Of a stretch of 64,000 bases of DNA, positions 40,733 through 50,808 are shown piece by piece. Position 1 is the stretch's first letter; the number at the start of each line of letters is the position of its first letter. The notes under the pieces are model-generated. The model saw only the letters and a list, made by a program, of their open reading frames with translations. It did no database searches and was not told the origin of the DNA. The position numbers were made by a program, and so were the translations under genes. Source of the stretch: Stenotrophomonas sp. 24(2023) (GTDB lineage Bacteria; Pseudomonadota; Gammaproteobacteria; Xanthomonadales; Xanthomonadaceae); contig NZ_CP133160.1 in the NCBI RefSeq assembly GCF_030913365.1, forward strand, positions 1,426,001 through 1,490,000. The letters run 5' to 3'.

Positions 40733-41971
40733 ATGTCGCGTGTGTGGAAGATCGTGCTGCTGGTAGTGGCAGTGCTGGTGCTGGTCGTCGTCGGGCTGCG
40801 CGTGGCCGGGGGCGGCAAGGGCAAGGGCGGGCCAGGTGCCCAGCAGGGCGGCGAAGATCCCGATGCCGGCCCGGTGCCGGTGACCGTGGTCGATGCCGTG
40901 CGGCAGGACGTGCCCGTCTATGCCAGTGCCCTGGGCACGGTGACCGCGTTGAACACGGTCACCGTCAGCCCGCAGGTGGGTGGCCAGCTGATGAGCCTCA
41001 ATTTCCGCGAAGGCCAGGAAGTGAAGAAGGGCGATGTGCTGGCGGTGATCGACCCGCGCACCGCCCAGGCCAGCTATGACCAGGCTGCTGCGTCCAAGCG
41101 CCAGAACGAGGCGCTGCTGGCCACCGCGCGCTCCAACTACCAGCGTTCCAATGCGCCGGAGTACCGCCAGTTCGTCGCCAAGACCGATCTGGATACACAA
41201 CGAAACCAAGTGGCACAGTACGAAAGCGCCGTGGCCGCCAACGAGGCCAGCATGCGCTCGGCCCAGGTGCAGCTGCAGTACACCAAGGTCATCGCGCCGA
41301 TCTCCGGCATCGCCGGCATCCGCGCGGTCGACGCCGGCAACGTGGTCACCGCCGGTACCGCACTGGTCACGCTGACCGAGATCCATCCGATCCACGTGAT
41401 GTTCAACCTGCCCGAGCGCCAGCTTGGCGACGTGCGCCAGGCGCAGGCGGCCGGCACCGTGCCGGTGGCGGCACTGGACCGCGCCGATTCGCACGTGCTT
41501 TCACCGGACGGCACCCTGGACGTGGTGGACAACCTGATCAGCGCCGATGCCGGCACCTTCCGTTCGCGCGCGGTGTTCGCCAACCAGGACAACGGCTTGT
41601 GGCCCGGCCAGTTCGTCAACATCCGCATGCAGCTGCGCACCATCGCCGGTGGCGTGGTCATCCCGACCCAGGCCGTGCTGCGTGGCCCGGATGGCGAATA
41701 CGTGTATGTGGTGCAGGCCGACAGCACGGTGAAGATGCAGACCGTGCGCAGCGGCGTGGAAGTGGGTGACAGCCAGGTGCAGGTGGCCGAGGGCCTGAAG
41801 GGGGGCGAGCGGGTGGTCAGCGAAGGCCAGTTCCGCCTCAAGCCCGGCAGCAAGGTCACCGCGCTCAAGCCGGGGGAAACCCCGGCGCCGCCGACCGATG
41901 CCGAACTCAAGGCCGCCGAGCACAAGAACGGCGGTGGCGGCGGTGGCCGCCGTGGCGGTGGCCCGCGCTGA
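40733..41971 (+). CDS. smeI: RND efflux periplasmic adaptor (SmeI/MdtA-like)
   Basis: A 412-residue membrane-fusion protein joining the RND pumps to an outer-membrane channel. It has an N-terminal anchor (VLLVVAVLVLVVVGLRVAG), the lipoyl half-motif VSPQVGGQLMSLNFREGQEV, an alpha-hairpin with YDQAAASKRQNEALLATARS, and the beta-barrel domain ending in a Gly/Arg-rich tail. The ATG at 40733 has AGGAG upstream. It heads a three-gene operon with two different RND permeases, the layout of E. coli MdtABC and of S. maltophilia SmeIJK. The symbol is inferred from this layout and the apparent genus. Confidence 0.9.
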   Translation: MSRVWKIVLLVVAVLVLVVVGLRVAGGGKGKGGPGAQQGGEDPDAGPVPVTVVDAVRQDVPVYASALGTVTALNTVTVSPQVGGQLMSLNFREGQEVKKGDVLAVIDPRTAQASYDQAAASKRQNEALLATARSNYQRSNAPEYRQFVAKTDLDTQRNQVAQYESAVAANEASMRSAQVQLQYTKVIAPISGIAGIRAVDAGNVVTAGTALVTLTEIHPIHVMFNLPERQLGDVRQAQAAGTVPVAALDRADSHVLSPDGTLDVVDNLISADAGTFRSRAVFANQDNGLWPGQFVNIRMQLRTIAGGVVIPTQAVLRGPDGEYVYVVQADSTVKMQTVRSGVEVGDSQVQVAEGLKGGERVVSEGQFRLKPGSKVTALKPGETPAPPTDAELKAAEHKNGGGGGGRRGGGPR

Positions 41972-42045
41972 GCGCAGGCCCCCGTTGTTCCCAGCGCCGG
42001 CGATCCCGCCGGCGTTGCCATTGACGTGCCAGCAAGGATCCCCCC

Positions 42046-45000
42046 GTGGGCTTTTCGACGATCTTCATCCGCCGCCCGATCGCCACCTCGCTGCTGATGG
42101 CCGGCCTGTTGCTGCTGGGCATCCTCGGCTACCGCAAGCTGCCCGTATCGGCGCTGCCGGAGATCGATGCGCCCAGCCTGGTGGTCACCACGCAGTACCC
42201 CGGGGCCAATGCCACCACCATGGCCTCGCTGGTCACCACGCCGCTGGAGCGCCAGTTCGGGCAGATTTCCGGCCTGCAGCTGATGACCTCCGATTCCTCG
42301 GCCGGGTTGTCCACGATCATCCTGCAGTTCGCGATGGACCGCGACATCGACGTCGCCGCGCAGGACGTGCAGTCGGCCATCCGCCAGGCCACCCTGCCCT
42401 CCTCGCTGCCGTACCAGCCGGTCTACAACCGGGTGAACCCGGCCGACGCGGCCATCGTCACCCTGAAGCTGACCTCCGACACGCGCCCACTGCGTGAGGT
42501 CAACAACTACGCCGACTCGATCCTGGCCCAGCGCCTGTCGCAGGTGCAGGGCGTGGGCCTGGTGTCCATCGCCGGCAACGTGCGCCCGGCCGTGCGCATC
42601 CAGGTCAACCCGGCCCAGCTGTCCAACATGGGCCTGACCCTGGAGCAGCTGCGCAGCGCGCTCACCCAGGCCAACGTCAGCGCGCCGAAGGGCTCGCTCA
42701 ACGGCAAGACCCAGTCCTACACCATCGGCACCAACGACCAGCTGGCCAGCGCGGCCGAATACCGCGACACCATCATCAGCTACAAGAACGGCCGCCCGGT
42801 GCGGCTGTCGGACGTGGCCGAGGTGGTCGATGGCGTGGAAAACGACCAGCTTGCCGCCTGGGCCGACGGCAAGCCCGCCGTGCTGCTGGAAGTGCGCCGC
42901 CAGCCCGGCGCCAACATCGTGCAGACCGTGGAGCGCATCCGCGCCCTGCTGCCGCAGCTCAAGGGCGTGCTGCCGGCCGACGTGCACCTGGACATCTTCT
43001 CCGACCGCACCGAAACCATCCGCGCATCCGTGCATGAAGTGCAGTTCACCCTGATCCTCACCATCGGCCTGGTGGTGGCGGTGATCTTCGTGTTCCTGCG
43101 CCGCCTGTGGGCCACCATCATTCCTTCGGTGGCGGTACCGCTGTCGCTGGCCGGCACCTTCGCGGTGATGGCCTTCGCCGGCATGTCGCTGGACAACCTT
43201 TCGCTGATGGCGCTGGTGGTGGCCACCGGCTTCGTGGTCGACGATGCGATCGTGATGATCGAGAACATCGTGCGCTACATCGAGCAGGGCAAGAGTGGCA
43301 AGGAAGCGGCCGAGATCGGTGCGCGCCAGATCGGCTTCACCGTGCTGTCGCTGACCGTTTCGCTGGTGGCGGTGTTCCTGCCGCTGCTGCTGATGCCGGG
43401 CGTCACCGGCCGCCTGTTCCATGAGTTCGCCTGGGTGCTGAGCATCGCCGTGGTGCTGTCGATGCTGATCTCGCTGACGCTCACCCCGATGATGTGTGCC
43501 TACCTGCTCAAGCCCGATGCCCTGCCCGAGGGCGAGGATGCGCACGAGCGCGCCGCAGCGGCCGGCAAGCAGAACCTGTGGACGCGCACCGTGGGCGCCT
43601 ACGAGCGCAGCCTGGACTGGGTGCTGGACCACCAGCGCCTGACCCTGGCCGTGGCCGGCGGCGCACTGGTGCTGACCGTGCTGCTGTACGTGCTCATTCC
43701 CAAGGGCCTGCTGCCCGAACAGGACACCGGCCTGATCACCGGCGTGGTGCAGGCCGACCAGAACATCGCCTTCCCGCAGATGGAACAGCGCACCCAGGCC
43801 GTGGCCGCGGCGCTGCGCAACGACCCGGACGTGACCGGCGTGTCGGCCTTCATCGGCGCCGGCACCATGAACCCGACGCTCAACCAGGGCCAGCTGGCCA
43901 TCGTGCTGAAGGAGCGCAGCCATCGCGACGGCCTGGACAAGATCCTGCCGCGCCTGCAGCAGGCCGTGGCCGGCATTCCCGGCGTGGCGCTGTACCTCAA
44001 GCCGGTGCAGGACGTCACCCTGGATACCCGCGTGGCCGCTACCGAGTACCAGTACTCGCTGTCGGACGTGGATGCCAGCCAGGTCGCCCTGCAGGCCACC
44101 CGCCTGACCGAAGCCCTGCGCCAGCGGCCGGAACTGGCCGACGTGGACAACAATCTGTCCAGCCAGGGCCGTGCACTGGAACTGAGCATCGACCGCGACA
44201 AGGCCAGCGTGCTGGGCGTGCCGATGCAGACCATCGATGACACGCTCTACGATGCGTTCGGCCAGCGCCAGATCTCCACCATCTTCACCGAACTCAACCA
44301 GTACCGCGTGGTGCTGGAAGTAGCCCCGGAGTTCCGTACCAGCACCGCGCTGATGAACCAGCTGGCGGTGGCCTCCAACGGCACTGGCGCGCTGACCGGC
44401 ACCAACGCCACCAACTTCGGCCAGGTCACTTCGTCCAACTCCTCCACCGCCACCGGTATCGGCAACCAGAACACCGGCATCACTGTGGGCGCGGGCAACA
44501 TCATCCCGCTGGCCGCGCTGGCCGAAGGCAAGGTCACCAGCGCACCGCTGCTGGTCAGCCACCAGCAGCAGCTGCCGGCGGTGACGGTGTCGTTCAACGT
44601 GGCCCCGGGCTATTCGCTGTCCGAAGCGGTGCGCGCCATCGAGGACACCAAGGCCAGCCTGGACATGCCGGCGCAGGTGCACGCGCAGTTCATCGGCAAG
44701 GCCGCCGAGTTCACCGGCAGCCAGACCGATGTGGTGTGGCTGCTGCTGGCCTCGCTGGTGGTGATCTACATCGTGCTGGGCGTGCTCTATGAGAGCTACA
44801 TCCACCCCATCACCATCATCTCCACCCTGCCGCCGGCCGGCGTGGGTGCACTGCTGGCGCTGATGGTGTGTGGCCTGAGCCTGTCGGTGGACGGCATCGT
44901 CGGCATCGTGCTGCTGATCGGCATCGTCAAGAAGAACGGCATCATGATGGTGGACTTCGCCATCGAAGCACGCCGTGCCGGTGCCAACGCCCACGAGGCG

Positions 45001-45279
45001 ATCCGGCGCGCCTGCCTGCTGCGCTTCCGCCCGATCATGATGACCACCGCGGCGGCCATGCTGGGTGCGCTGCCGCTGGCACTGGGCACCGGCATCGGTT
45101 CGGAACTGCGCCGCCCGCTGGGCATCGCCATCGTCGGCGGCCTGCTGCTCTCGCAGCTGGTCACGCTGTACACCACGCCGGTGATCTACCTGTACATGGA
45201 ACGCTTCTCCGAATGGCTGGCACGCCGCCGCGAGGAACGCGCCCTGCGCAACGGCACCGTGCAGGAGCCGCAGGCATGA
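42046..45279 (+). CDS. smeJ: RND multidrug efflux pump subunit (SmeJ/MdtB-like)
   Basis: A 1077-residue inner-membrane proton-driven pump with the AcrB plan: 12 membrane helices and two large periplasmic loops. The start GFSTIFIRRPIATSLLMAGL and the proton-relay helix GFVVDDAIVMIENIVRYIEQ (paired Asp) are typical of the MdtB/MuxB group. The GTG at 42046 has AAGGATC upstream. It contains an unusual Asn/Ser/Thr-rich insertion in the second periplasmic part (about residues 780-815: GTNATNFGQ, SSNSSTATGIGNQNTG). It forms a mixed trimer with SmeK if the MdtBC model applies. Confidence 0.92.
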   Translation: MGFSTIFIRRPIATSLLMAGLLLLGILGYRKLPVSALPEIDAPSLVVTTQYPGANATTMASLVTTPLERQFGQISGLQLMTSDSSAGLSTIILQFAMDRDIDVAAQDVQSAIRQATLPSSLPYQPVYNRVNPADAAIVTLKLTSDTRPLREVNNYADSILAQRLSQVQGVGLVSIAGNVRPAVRIQVNPAQLSNMGLTLEQLRSALTQANVSAPKGSLNGKTQSYTIGTNDQLASAAEYRDTIISYKNGRPVRLSDVAEVVDGVENDQLAAWADGKPAVLLEVRRQPGANIVQTVERIRALLPQLKGVLPADVHLDIFSDRTETIRASVHEVQFTLILTIGLVVAVIFVFLRRLWATIIPSVAVPLSLAGTFAVMAFAGMSLDNLSLMALVVATGFVVDDAIVMIENIVRYIEQGKSGKEAAEIGARQIGFTVLSLTVSLVAVFLPLLLMPGVTGRLFHEFAWVLSIAVVLSMLISLTLTPMMCAYLLKPDALPEGEDAHERAAAAGKQNLWTRTVGAYERSLDWVLDHQRLTLAVAGGALVLTVLLYVLIPKGLLPEQDTGLITGVVQADQNIAFPQMEQRTQAVAAALRNDPDVTGVSAFIGAGTMNPTLNQGQLAIVLKERSHRDGLDKILPRLQQAVAGIPGVALYLKPVQDVTLDTRVAATEYQYSLSDVDASQVALQATRLTEALRQRPELADVDNNLSSQGRALELSIDRDKASVLGVPMQTIDDTLYDAFGQRQISTIFTELNQYRVVLEVAPEFRTSTALMNQLAVASNGTGALTGTNATNFGQVTSSNSSTATGIGNQNTGITVGAGNIIPLAALAEGKVTSAPLLVSHQQQLPAVTVSFNVAPGYSLSEAVRAIEDTKASLDMPAQVHAQFIGKAAEFTGSQTDVVWLLLASLVVIYIVLGVLYESYIHPITIISTLPPAGVGALLALMVCGLSLSVDGIVGIVLLIGIVKKNGIMMVDFAIEARRAGANAHEAIRRACLLRFRPIMMTTAAAMLGALPLALGTGIGSELRRPLGIAIVGGLLLSQLVTLYTTPVIYLYMERFSEWLARRREERALRNGTVQEPQA

Positions 45280-45310
45280 CCCCGGCCCCGCAACGGCGCG
45301 GGGGCACGCG

Positions 45311-48300
45311 ATGAACCTGTCCGGCCCCTTCATCCGCCGCCCGATCGGCACCGCCCTGCTGGCGATCGGCCTGTTCGTCATCGGCCTGATCTGCTACCTG
45401 CGGCTGGGCGTGGCGGCCCTGCCCAACGTGCAGATTCCGGTGATCTTCGTGCATGCCAGCCAGGCCGGTGCCGATGCCACCACCATGGCCTCCACGGTCA
45501 CCGCACCACTGGAGCGCCACCTGGGCCAGCTGCCGGGCATCGACCGCATGCGCTCGTCCAGTTCGGAAGGCAGCTCGCTGGTCTTCATGATCTTCCAGAG
45601 CGACCGCAACATCGATTCGGCCGCGCTGGACGTGCAGACCGCGATCAACGCCGCCCAGGCCGACTTGCCGGCCGGGCTGGGCTCGCCGCTGTACCAGAAG
45701 GCCAACCCGAACGACGACCCGGTCATCGCCATCGCGCTGACCTCGCAGACGCAATCGCCGGATGAGCTGTACAACGTCGCCGATTCGCTGCTGGCCCAGC
45801 GCATCCGCCAGATCAGCGGCGTGGCCTCGGTGGACATCGCCGGTGCCTCCACCCCGGCCGTACGCGTGGACGTCAACCTGCGCATGATGAATGCCCTGGG
45901 CCTGACCGCCGACGACCTGCGCAACGCGGTGCGCGCGGCCAACGTCACCTCGCCCACCGGCTTCCTCAGCGATGGCAACACCACCACGGCCATCATCGCC
46001 AACGACGCGGTGGCCCGCGCGGCCGACTTCGCCGAGCTGGTCATCAAGACCGAAAGCAACGGCCGCGTGGTACGCCTGAAGGACATCGCCAACGTCTACG
46101 ATGGCCAGCAGGACGCCTACCAGGCCGCCTGGTTCGACCACAAACCCGCCGTGGTGATGTACGTGTTCACCCGCGCGGGGGCAAACATCGTGGAGACCGT
46201 GGACCGGGTCAAGGGCCAGATCCCGATGCTGCGCGACTACCTGCAGCCGGGCACCACGCTGACCCCGTACTTCGACCGCACCCCCACCATCCGCTCGTCG
46301 CTGCACGAGGTGCAGATCACCCTGCTGATCAGCCTGGCGATGGTGGTGCTGACCATGGCGCTGTTCCTGCGCCGGCTGGCACCGACACTGATCGCCGCGG
46401 TCACCGTGCCGCTGTCGCTGGCCGGTGCGGCACTGGTGATGTACGTGCTCGGCTTCACCCTGAACAACCTGAGCCTGCTGGCGCTGGTGATCGCGATCGG
46501 GTTCGTCGTCGACGATGCCATCGTGGTCATCGAGAACATCATGCGCCACCTGGACGAGGGCATGCCCCGGATGCAGGCCGCGCTGACCGGTGCGCGCGAG
46601 ATCGGCTTCACCATCGTCTCCATCACCGCCTCGCTGGTGGCGGTGTTCATCCCGCTGCTGTTCGCCAGCGGCATGATGGGCGCGTTCTTCCGCGAGTTCA
46701 CCGTCACCCTGGTCGCCGCCATCGTGGTGTCGATGGTGGTCTCGCTGACCCTGACCCCGGCCCTGTGCAGCCGCTTCCTGAGTGCCCATGACCATGCCGC
46801 GGCGCCGTCGCGCTTCGGCCGCTGGCTGGACCGCATGCACGAACGCATGCTGCGCGTGTACACGGTGTTCCTGGATTTCTCGCTGCGCCATGCGCTGCTG
46901 ATGGCGCTGACGCCGCTGATGCTGATCGTGGTCACCGTGTTCCTGTTCGGCGCGGTGAAGAAGGGCGCGTTCCCGCCGCAGGACACCGGCCTGATCTGGG
47001 GCCGCGCCAATTCCAGCGCCACCGTGTCCTTCCAGGACATGGTCAACCGCCAGCGCCGCATCACCGACATGCTGATGGCCGACCCGGCGGTGAAGACGAT
47101 CGGCGTGCGCCTGGGCAGTGGCCGCCAGGGCTCCAGCGCGCAGTTCAACATCGAGCTGAAGGCGCGCAGCGAGGGCCGCCGCGAGACCACCGCGCAGGTG
47201 CTGGCGCGGCTGAGCGCCAAGGCCGACCGCTACCCGGACCTGCAGCTGCGCCTGCGCGCGATCCAGGACCTGCCCAGCAACGACGGCGGTGGCAACAGCC
47301 AGGGCGCGCAGTACCGCATCTCGCTGCAGGGTAACGACCTGGCCGCGCTGCAGGAATGGCTGCCCAAGCTGCAGGCGGCGTTGAAGAAGAACCCCAAGCT
47401 GCGTGACGTCGGCACCGATGTGGACCAGGCCGGTCTGCGCCAGAACATCGTGATCGACCGCGCCAAGGCCGCGCGCCTGGGCGTGTCGGTCGGCGCGATC
47501 GATGGCGCGCTGTACGGCGCCTTCGGCCAGCGCCAGATCTCCACGATCTATTCGGACATCAACCAGTACAGCGTGGTGGTCAACGCCCTGCCCGACCAGA
47601 CCGCCACGCCGGCGGCGCTGGATTCGGTCCATGTGCGTGCACGCGACGGCCAGATGGTGCCGATCACCGCCGTGGCCCACCAGGTGCCCGGCCTGGCACC
47701 GTCGCAGATCACCCACGAAAACCAGTACACGACGATGGACCTGAGCTACAACCTTGCCCCGGGCGTCAGCGCGGGCGAGGCCAAGGCCATCATCGATGCC
47801 ACCGTGGCCGGCATGCGCATGCCCGGTGACATCCGCCTGGCCGACGATGCGGGCTTCGGCTTCAACTCCGATCCCAGCGACATGCTGATCCTGGTGCTGG
47901 CGGCGATCATCACCGTGTACCTCGTGCTGGGCATGCTGTATGAGAGCCTGATCCACCCGGTCACGATCCTGTCCACGCTGCCGGCGGCCGGCATGGGCGC
48001 GCTGCTGGCCCTGTTCGGCACCAACACCGAACTGTCGATCATCTCGATGATCGCGCTGGTGCTGCTGATCGGCATCGTCAAGAAGAACGCGATCATGATG
48101 ATCGACTTCGCGCTGGTGGCCGAACGCGAGCATGGCATGGCCCCGCGCGATGCCGCCCGCGAGGCCAGCATCGTGCGCTTCCGGCCGATCATGATGACCA
48201 CGATGGTGGCGATCCTGGCGGCGGTGCCGCTGGCGGTCGGCCTGGGCGAAGGTTCCGAACTGCGCCGCCCGCTGGGCATCGCGATGATCGGCGGCCTGCT

Positions 48301-48433
48301 GTTCTCGCAGAGCCTGACCCTGCTCAGCACGCCGGCGCTGTATGTGATCTTCTCCTGCCTGTCCGCACGCTGGAAGGCGCGCCGCGCACGCAAGCGCGAG
48401 GCGAAGCTGCTCAAGCGGGCCCAGCGCGCCTGA
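45311..48433 (+). CDS. smeK: RND multidrug efflux pump subunit (SmeK/MdtC-like)
   Basis: A 1040-residue second RND permease starting 31 bp after smeJ. It has the same topology, with GFVVDDAIVVIENIMRHLDE as the proton-relay helix. It belongs to the MdtC/MuxC branch (FIRRPIGTALLAIGLFVIGL, AALPNVQIPVIFVHASQAGA). In MdtABC-type systems both permeases are needed and the outer-membrane channel is encoded elsewhere; likewise no TolC-like gene follows here. S. maltophilia SmeIJK is reported to contribute to drug and membrane-stress tolerance. Confidence 0.92.
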   Translation: MNLSGPFIRRPIGTALLAIGLFVIGLICYLRLGVAALPNVQIPVIFVHASQAGADATTMASTVTAPLERHLGQLPGIDRMRSSSSEGSSLVFMIFQSDRNIDSAALDVQTAINAAQADLPAGLGSPLYQKANPNDDPVIAIALTSQTQSPDELYNVADSLLAQRIRQISGVASVDIAGASTPAVRVDVNLRMMNALGLTADDLRNAVRAANVTSPTGFLSDGNTTTAIIANDAVARAADFAELVIKTESNGRVVRLKDIANVYDGQQDAYQAAWFDHKPAVVMYVFTRAGANIVETVDRVKGQIPMLRDYLQPGTTLTPYFDRTPTIRSSLHEVQITLLISLAMVVLTMALFLRRLAPTLIAAVTVPLSLAGAALVMYVLGFTLNNLSLLALVIAIGFVVDDAIVVIENIMRHLDEGMPRMQAALTGAREIGFTIVSITASLVAVFIPLLFASGMMGAFFREFTVTLVAAIVVSMVVSLTLTPALCSRFLSAHDHAAAPSRFGRWLDRMHERMLRVYTVFLDFSLRHALLMALTPLMLIVVTVFLFGAVKKGAFPPQDTGLIWGRANSSATVSFQDMVNRQRRITDMLMADPAVKTIGVRLGSGRQGSSAQFNIELKARSEGRRETTAQVLARLSAKADRYPDLQLRLRAIQDLPSNDGGGNSQGAQYRISLQGNDLAALQEWLPKLQAALKKNPKLRDVGTDVDQAGLRQNIVIDRAKAARLGVSVGAIDGALYGAFGQRQISTIYSDINQYSVVVNALPDQTATPAALDSVHVRARDGQMVPITAVAHQVPGLAPSQITHENQYTTMDLSYNLAPGVSAGEAKAIIDATVAGMRMPGDIRLADDAGFGFNSDPSDMLILVLAAIITVYLVLGMLYESLIHPVTILSTLPAAGMGALLALFGTNTELSIISMIALVLLIGIVKKNAIMMIDFALVAEREHGMAPRDAAREASIVRFRPIMMTTMVAILAAVPLAVGLGEGSELRRPLGIAMIGGLLFSQSLTLLSTPALYVIFSCLSARWKARRARKREAKLLKRAQRA

Positions 48434-48441
48434 CGCAGCCC

Positions 48442-48500
48442 GCCAGGCCTGGCCCGGCGCTACCGTGATCGAGCGGTGGCGCCGGCGGGGCGCGCTACCG
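48442..48500. repeat. REP-like GTAGCGC elements after smeK
   Basis: The gap between smeK and the YccS gene contains the palindrome GCCAGGCCTGGC (48442-48453) and, on the minus strand, two GTAGCGC starts (near 48463 and 48498) flanking CGCCGGCG-type stems. They match the REP class seen elsewhere in the window. Confidence 0.5.
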
Positions 48501-48552
48501 GATTTCACGCGGCACCGGCAATAATGCCGGTTGCCTCCGTCACCCTGCCTGC

Positions 48553-50730
48553 ATGACCGCCCGCGAATCCCGTATCAGCCGCCTGTGGGCACATGAGAAG
48601 GCCAGCTACGGGCTGCGCGTGTTCATCGCCCTGGCCGCCGCGATGGCCGCGTGCTGGCAGCTGGATGCGCTGAGCGCGCTGCCCGGCGTGTTCCTGGGCA
48701 TCATCGCCAGCGCCATCGCCGAAACGGACGACAACGCCTGGGGACGCACCAAGGCGGTACTGCTGTCGCTGCTGTGCTTCTGCCTGGCCGCCGCCGCGGT
48801 GATCTGGCTGTTCCCGTGGCCGTGGCTGTTCATCGCCGCGCTGGCCGTGGCCACCTTCGGCCTGACCCTGCTCGGCGCCCTGGGCGAGCGCTACGCCTCG
48901 ATCGCCCAGGCCACCGTCACCCTGGCCATCTACACGATGATCGGGCTGGAACAGCATGGCAGCAGTGACCTGCGCACCGCGCTCGATGCCGTCAGCCACC
49001 TGCTGGCCGGCGCGGCCTGGTACGGCCTGCTGTCGATCCTGTGGACGGCCCTGTTCGCCAACCGTCCGGTGCGCGAACGGGTGGCCCGGCTGTACCTGGA
49101 ACTGGGCCGCTACCTGCAGTTGAAGGCCGCCCTGTTCGAGCCGGTACGCGAAGCCGACCTGCAGCGCCGCCAGCTGGACCTGGCCGAGCAGAACCGGCAG
49201 GTGGTGGAAGCACTCAATGCCGCCAAGGCGGCCATCCTGGCCCGCTTCGGCCGCTCCGGCCGGCCCGGGGTCAATTCCGGCCTGTACCTGCGCCTGTACT
49301 ACATGGCCCAGGATTTCCACGAGCGCGCCAGTTCCTCGCACTACCCCTATGGCTCGCTGGTCGATGCGTTCTTCCACAGCGATGTGCTGTACCGCTGCCA
49401 GCGCGTGCTGGCGCTGCAGGGCGATGCCTGCGCGCGGCTGGGCGAGGCGATCCGCCTGCGCCGACCGTTCGTGTACGGCCAGGACAACCGCCAGGCCGGG
49501 CGCGACCTGGTCGATTCGATGGCGTTCCTGCGCGACCAGCAGCGCCCGCAGTGGCGGCGCCTGCTGGCCTCGCTGGACCTGCTGGTGCACAACCTGCAGA
49601 GCATCGAGCGCCGCCTGCTCGATGCCGAGCGTTCCGATGCCAGCCTGGACAACGTCGACACCCGCCTGCGCGACAGCAACCCGCATACCCTGCGCGAAAT
49701 GGGCGTGCGCGTGCGCCAGCAGCTCACCCCCGGTTCGGTGCTGTTCCGCCACGGCCTGCGCATGGCGGTGGCGCTGGTGGCCGGCTTTGCCGCCATTTCG
49801 CTGGTGCACGCGCAGAACGGCGCCTGGGTGCTGCTGACCATCGTGTTCGTGTGCCGGCCCAGCTTCGGTGCCACCCGCCAGCGCCTGGCCCAGCGCATCG
49901 CCGGCACGCTGATCGGCCTGCTGTTCACCTGGGCGCTGCTGCAGCTGTTCCCGCAGCTGCATGTGCAGCTGCTGCTGGCGCTGCTGTCGGCACTGCTGTT
50001 CTTCTTCACCCGCGCTGACCGCTACCTGGTGGCCTCGGCGGCGATCACGGTGATGGCATTGACCTGCTTCAACCTGATCGGCGATGGCTTCGTGCTGATC
50101 GTGCCGCGCATGGTCGATACCCTGCTGGGCTGCGCGATCGCCGCTGCCGCTGCGTTCCTGGTCCTGCCCGACTGGCAGGGGCGGCAGCTGCATGCCGTGC
50201 TGGCCCGCGTGCTGGACACCGCCGCGCGCTACCTGGATGCGGTGCTGGGCCAGTACCGCAGCGGCATGCGCGATGACCTGGCCTACCGGATCGCCCGCCG
50301 CGACATGCACAACGCCGACGCGGCGCTGTCCACCGCACTGTCGAACATGCTGCGTGAGCCCGGCCACGTGCGCCGCAACCTGGATGCCGGCTTCCGCTTC
50401 CTGGCACTGTCCAACACCCTGCTCGGCCATCTGTCGGCGCTGGGCGCGCACCGCGACCAGGTGGACAGCTATGCCGGTGATCCGCTGGCCCTGGCCGGTG
50501 GCGAACGTGTCGAGCAGAGCCTGCAGCAGCTGGGCGCCGCCCTGGCCCGGCGCGAGACCATCGCCGAGGCCGGCATCGAGCAGGACCGGGCCCTGGCCGA
50601 GCAGCTGGAACAGCTCGACGATGACATGCCCCCCAAGCTGCAGCTGATCCGTACCCAGATGGCGCTGGTGCTGCGCCTGCTGCCGAAGCTGCGCGCGGCC
50701 GCCAACGAGGTCGTGCGCACGCTGGCCTGA
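48553..50730 (+). CDS. YccS-like FUSC-family inner-membrane protein
   Basis: A 725-residue protein with two blocks of membrane helices (about 20-170 and 400-540), each followed by a cytoplasmic helical part: the FUSC/YccS plan related to aromatic-acid exporters. Characteristic stretches are LPGVFLGIIASAIAETDDNA, GAWVLLTIVFVCRPSFGATR and QRIAGTLIGLLFTWALLQLF. Function in E. coli YccS is not settled; efflux is usually proposed. It is 119 bp downstream of smeK on the same strand, with REP elements between. Confidence 0.88.
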   Translation: MTARESRISRLWAHEKASYGLRVFIALAAAMAACWQLDALSALPGVFLGIIASAIAETDDNAWGRTKAVLLSLLCFCLAAAAVIWLFPWPWLFIAALAVATFGLTLLGALGERYASIAQATVTLAIYTMIGLEQHGSSDLRTALDAVSHLLAGAAWYGLLSILWTALFANRPVRERVARLYLELGRYLQLKAALFEPVREADLQRRQLDLAEQNRQVVEALNAAKAAILARFGRSGRPGVNSGLYLRLYYMAQDFHERASSSHYPYGSLVDAFFHSDVLYRCQRVLALQGDACARLGEAIRLRRPFVYGQDNRQAGRDLVDSMAFLRDQQRPQWRRLLASLDLLVHNLQSIERRLLDAERSDASLDNVDTRLRDSNPHTLREMGVRVRQQLTPGSVLFRHGLRMAVALVAGFAAISLVHAQNGAWVLLTIVFVCRPSFGATRQRLAQRIAGTLIGLLFTWALLQLFPQLHVQLLLALLSALLFFFTRADRYLVASAAITVMALTCFNLIGDGFVLIVPRMVDTLLGCAIAAAAAFLVLPDWQGRQLHAVLARVLDTAARYLDAVLGQYRSGMRDDLAYRIARRDMHNADAALSTALSNMLREPGHVRRNLDAGFRFLALSNTLLGHLSALGAHRDQVDSYAGDPLALAGGERVEQSLQQLGAALARRETIAEAGIEQDRALAEQLEQLDDDMPPKLQLIRTQMALVLRLLPKLRAAANEVVRTLA

Positions 50731-50808
50731 GCCCTTCGCCGTGCCGGTCGCGCGGCACCCGGATGGCACCACGGGATGCTAGGCTGCGCCGGTCCGCAAG
50801 GAGGTTCC

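Noticed and set aside
41137..45381. Very long open frame on the minus strand opposite smeJ (about 1400 codons)
   Set aside because: It mirrors the high-GC third-position bias of smeJ; its translation is rich in His, Gln and Arg without any recognisable domain. smeJ explains the region fully.
45161..48508. Long open frame on the minus strand opposite smeK
   Set aside because: Same shadow effect; composition is atypical and there is no ribosome-binding site.
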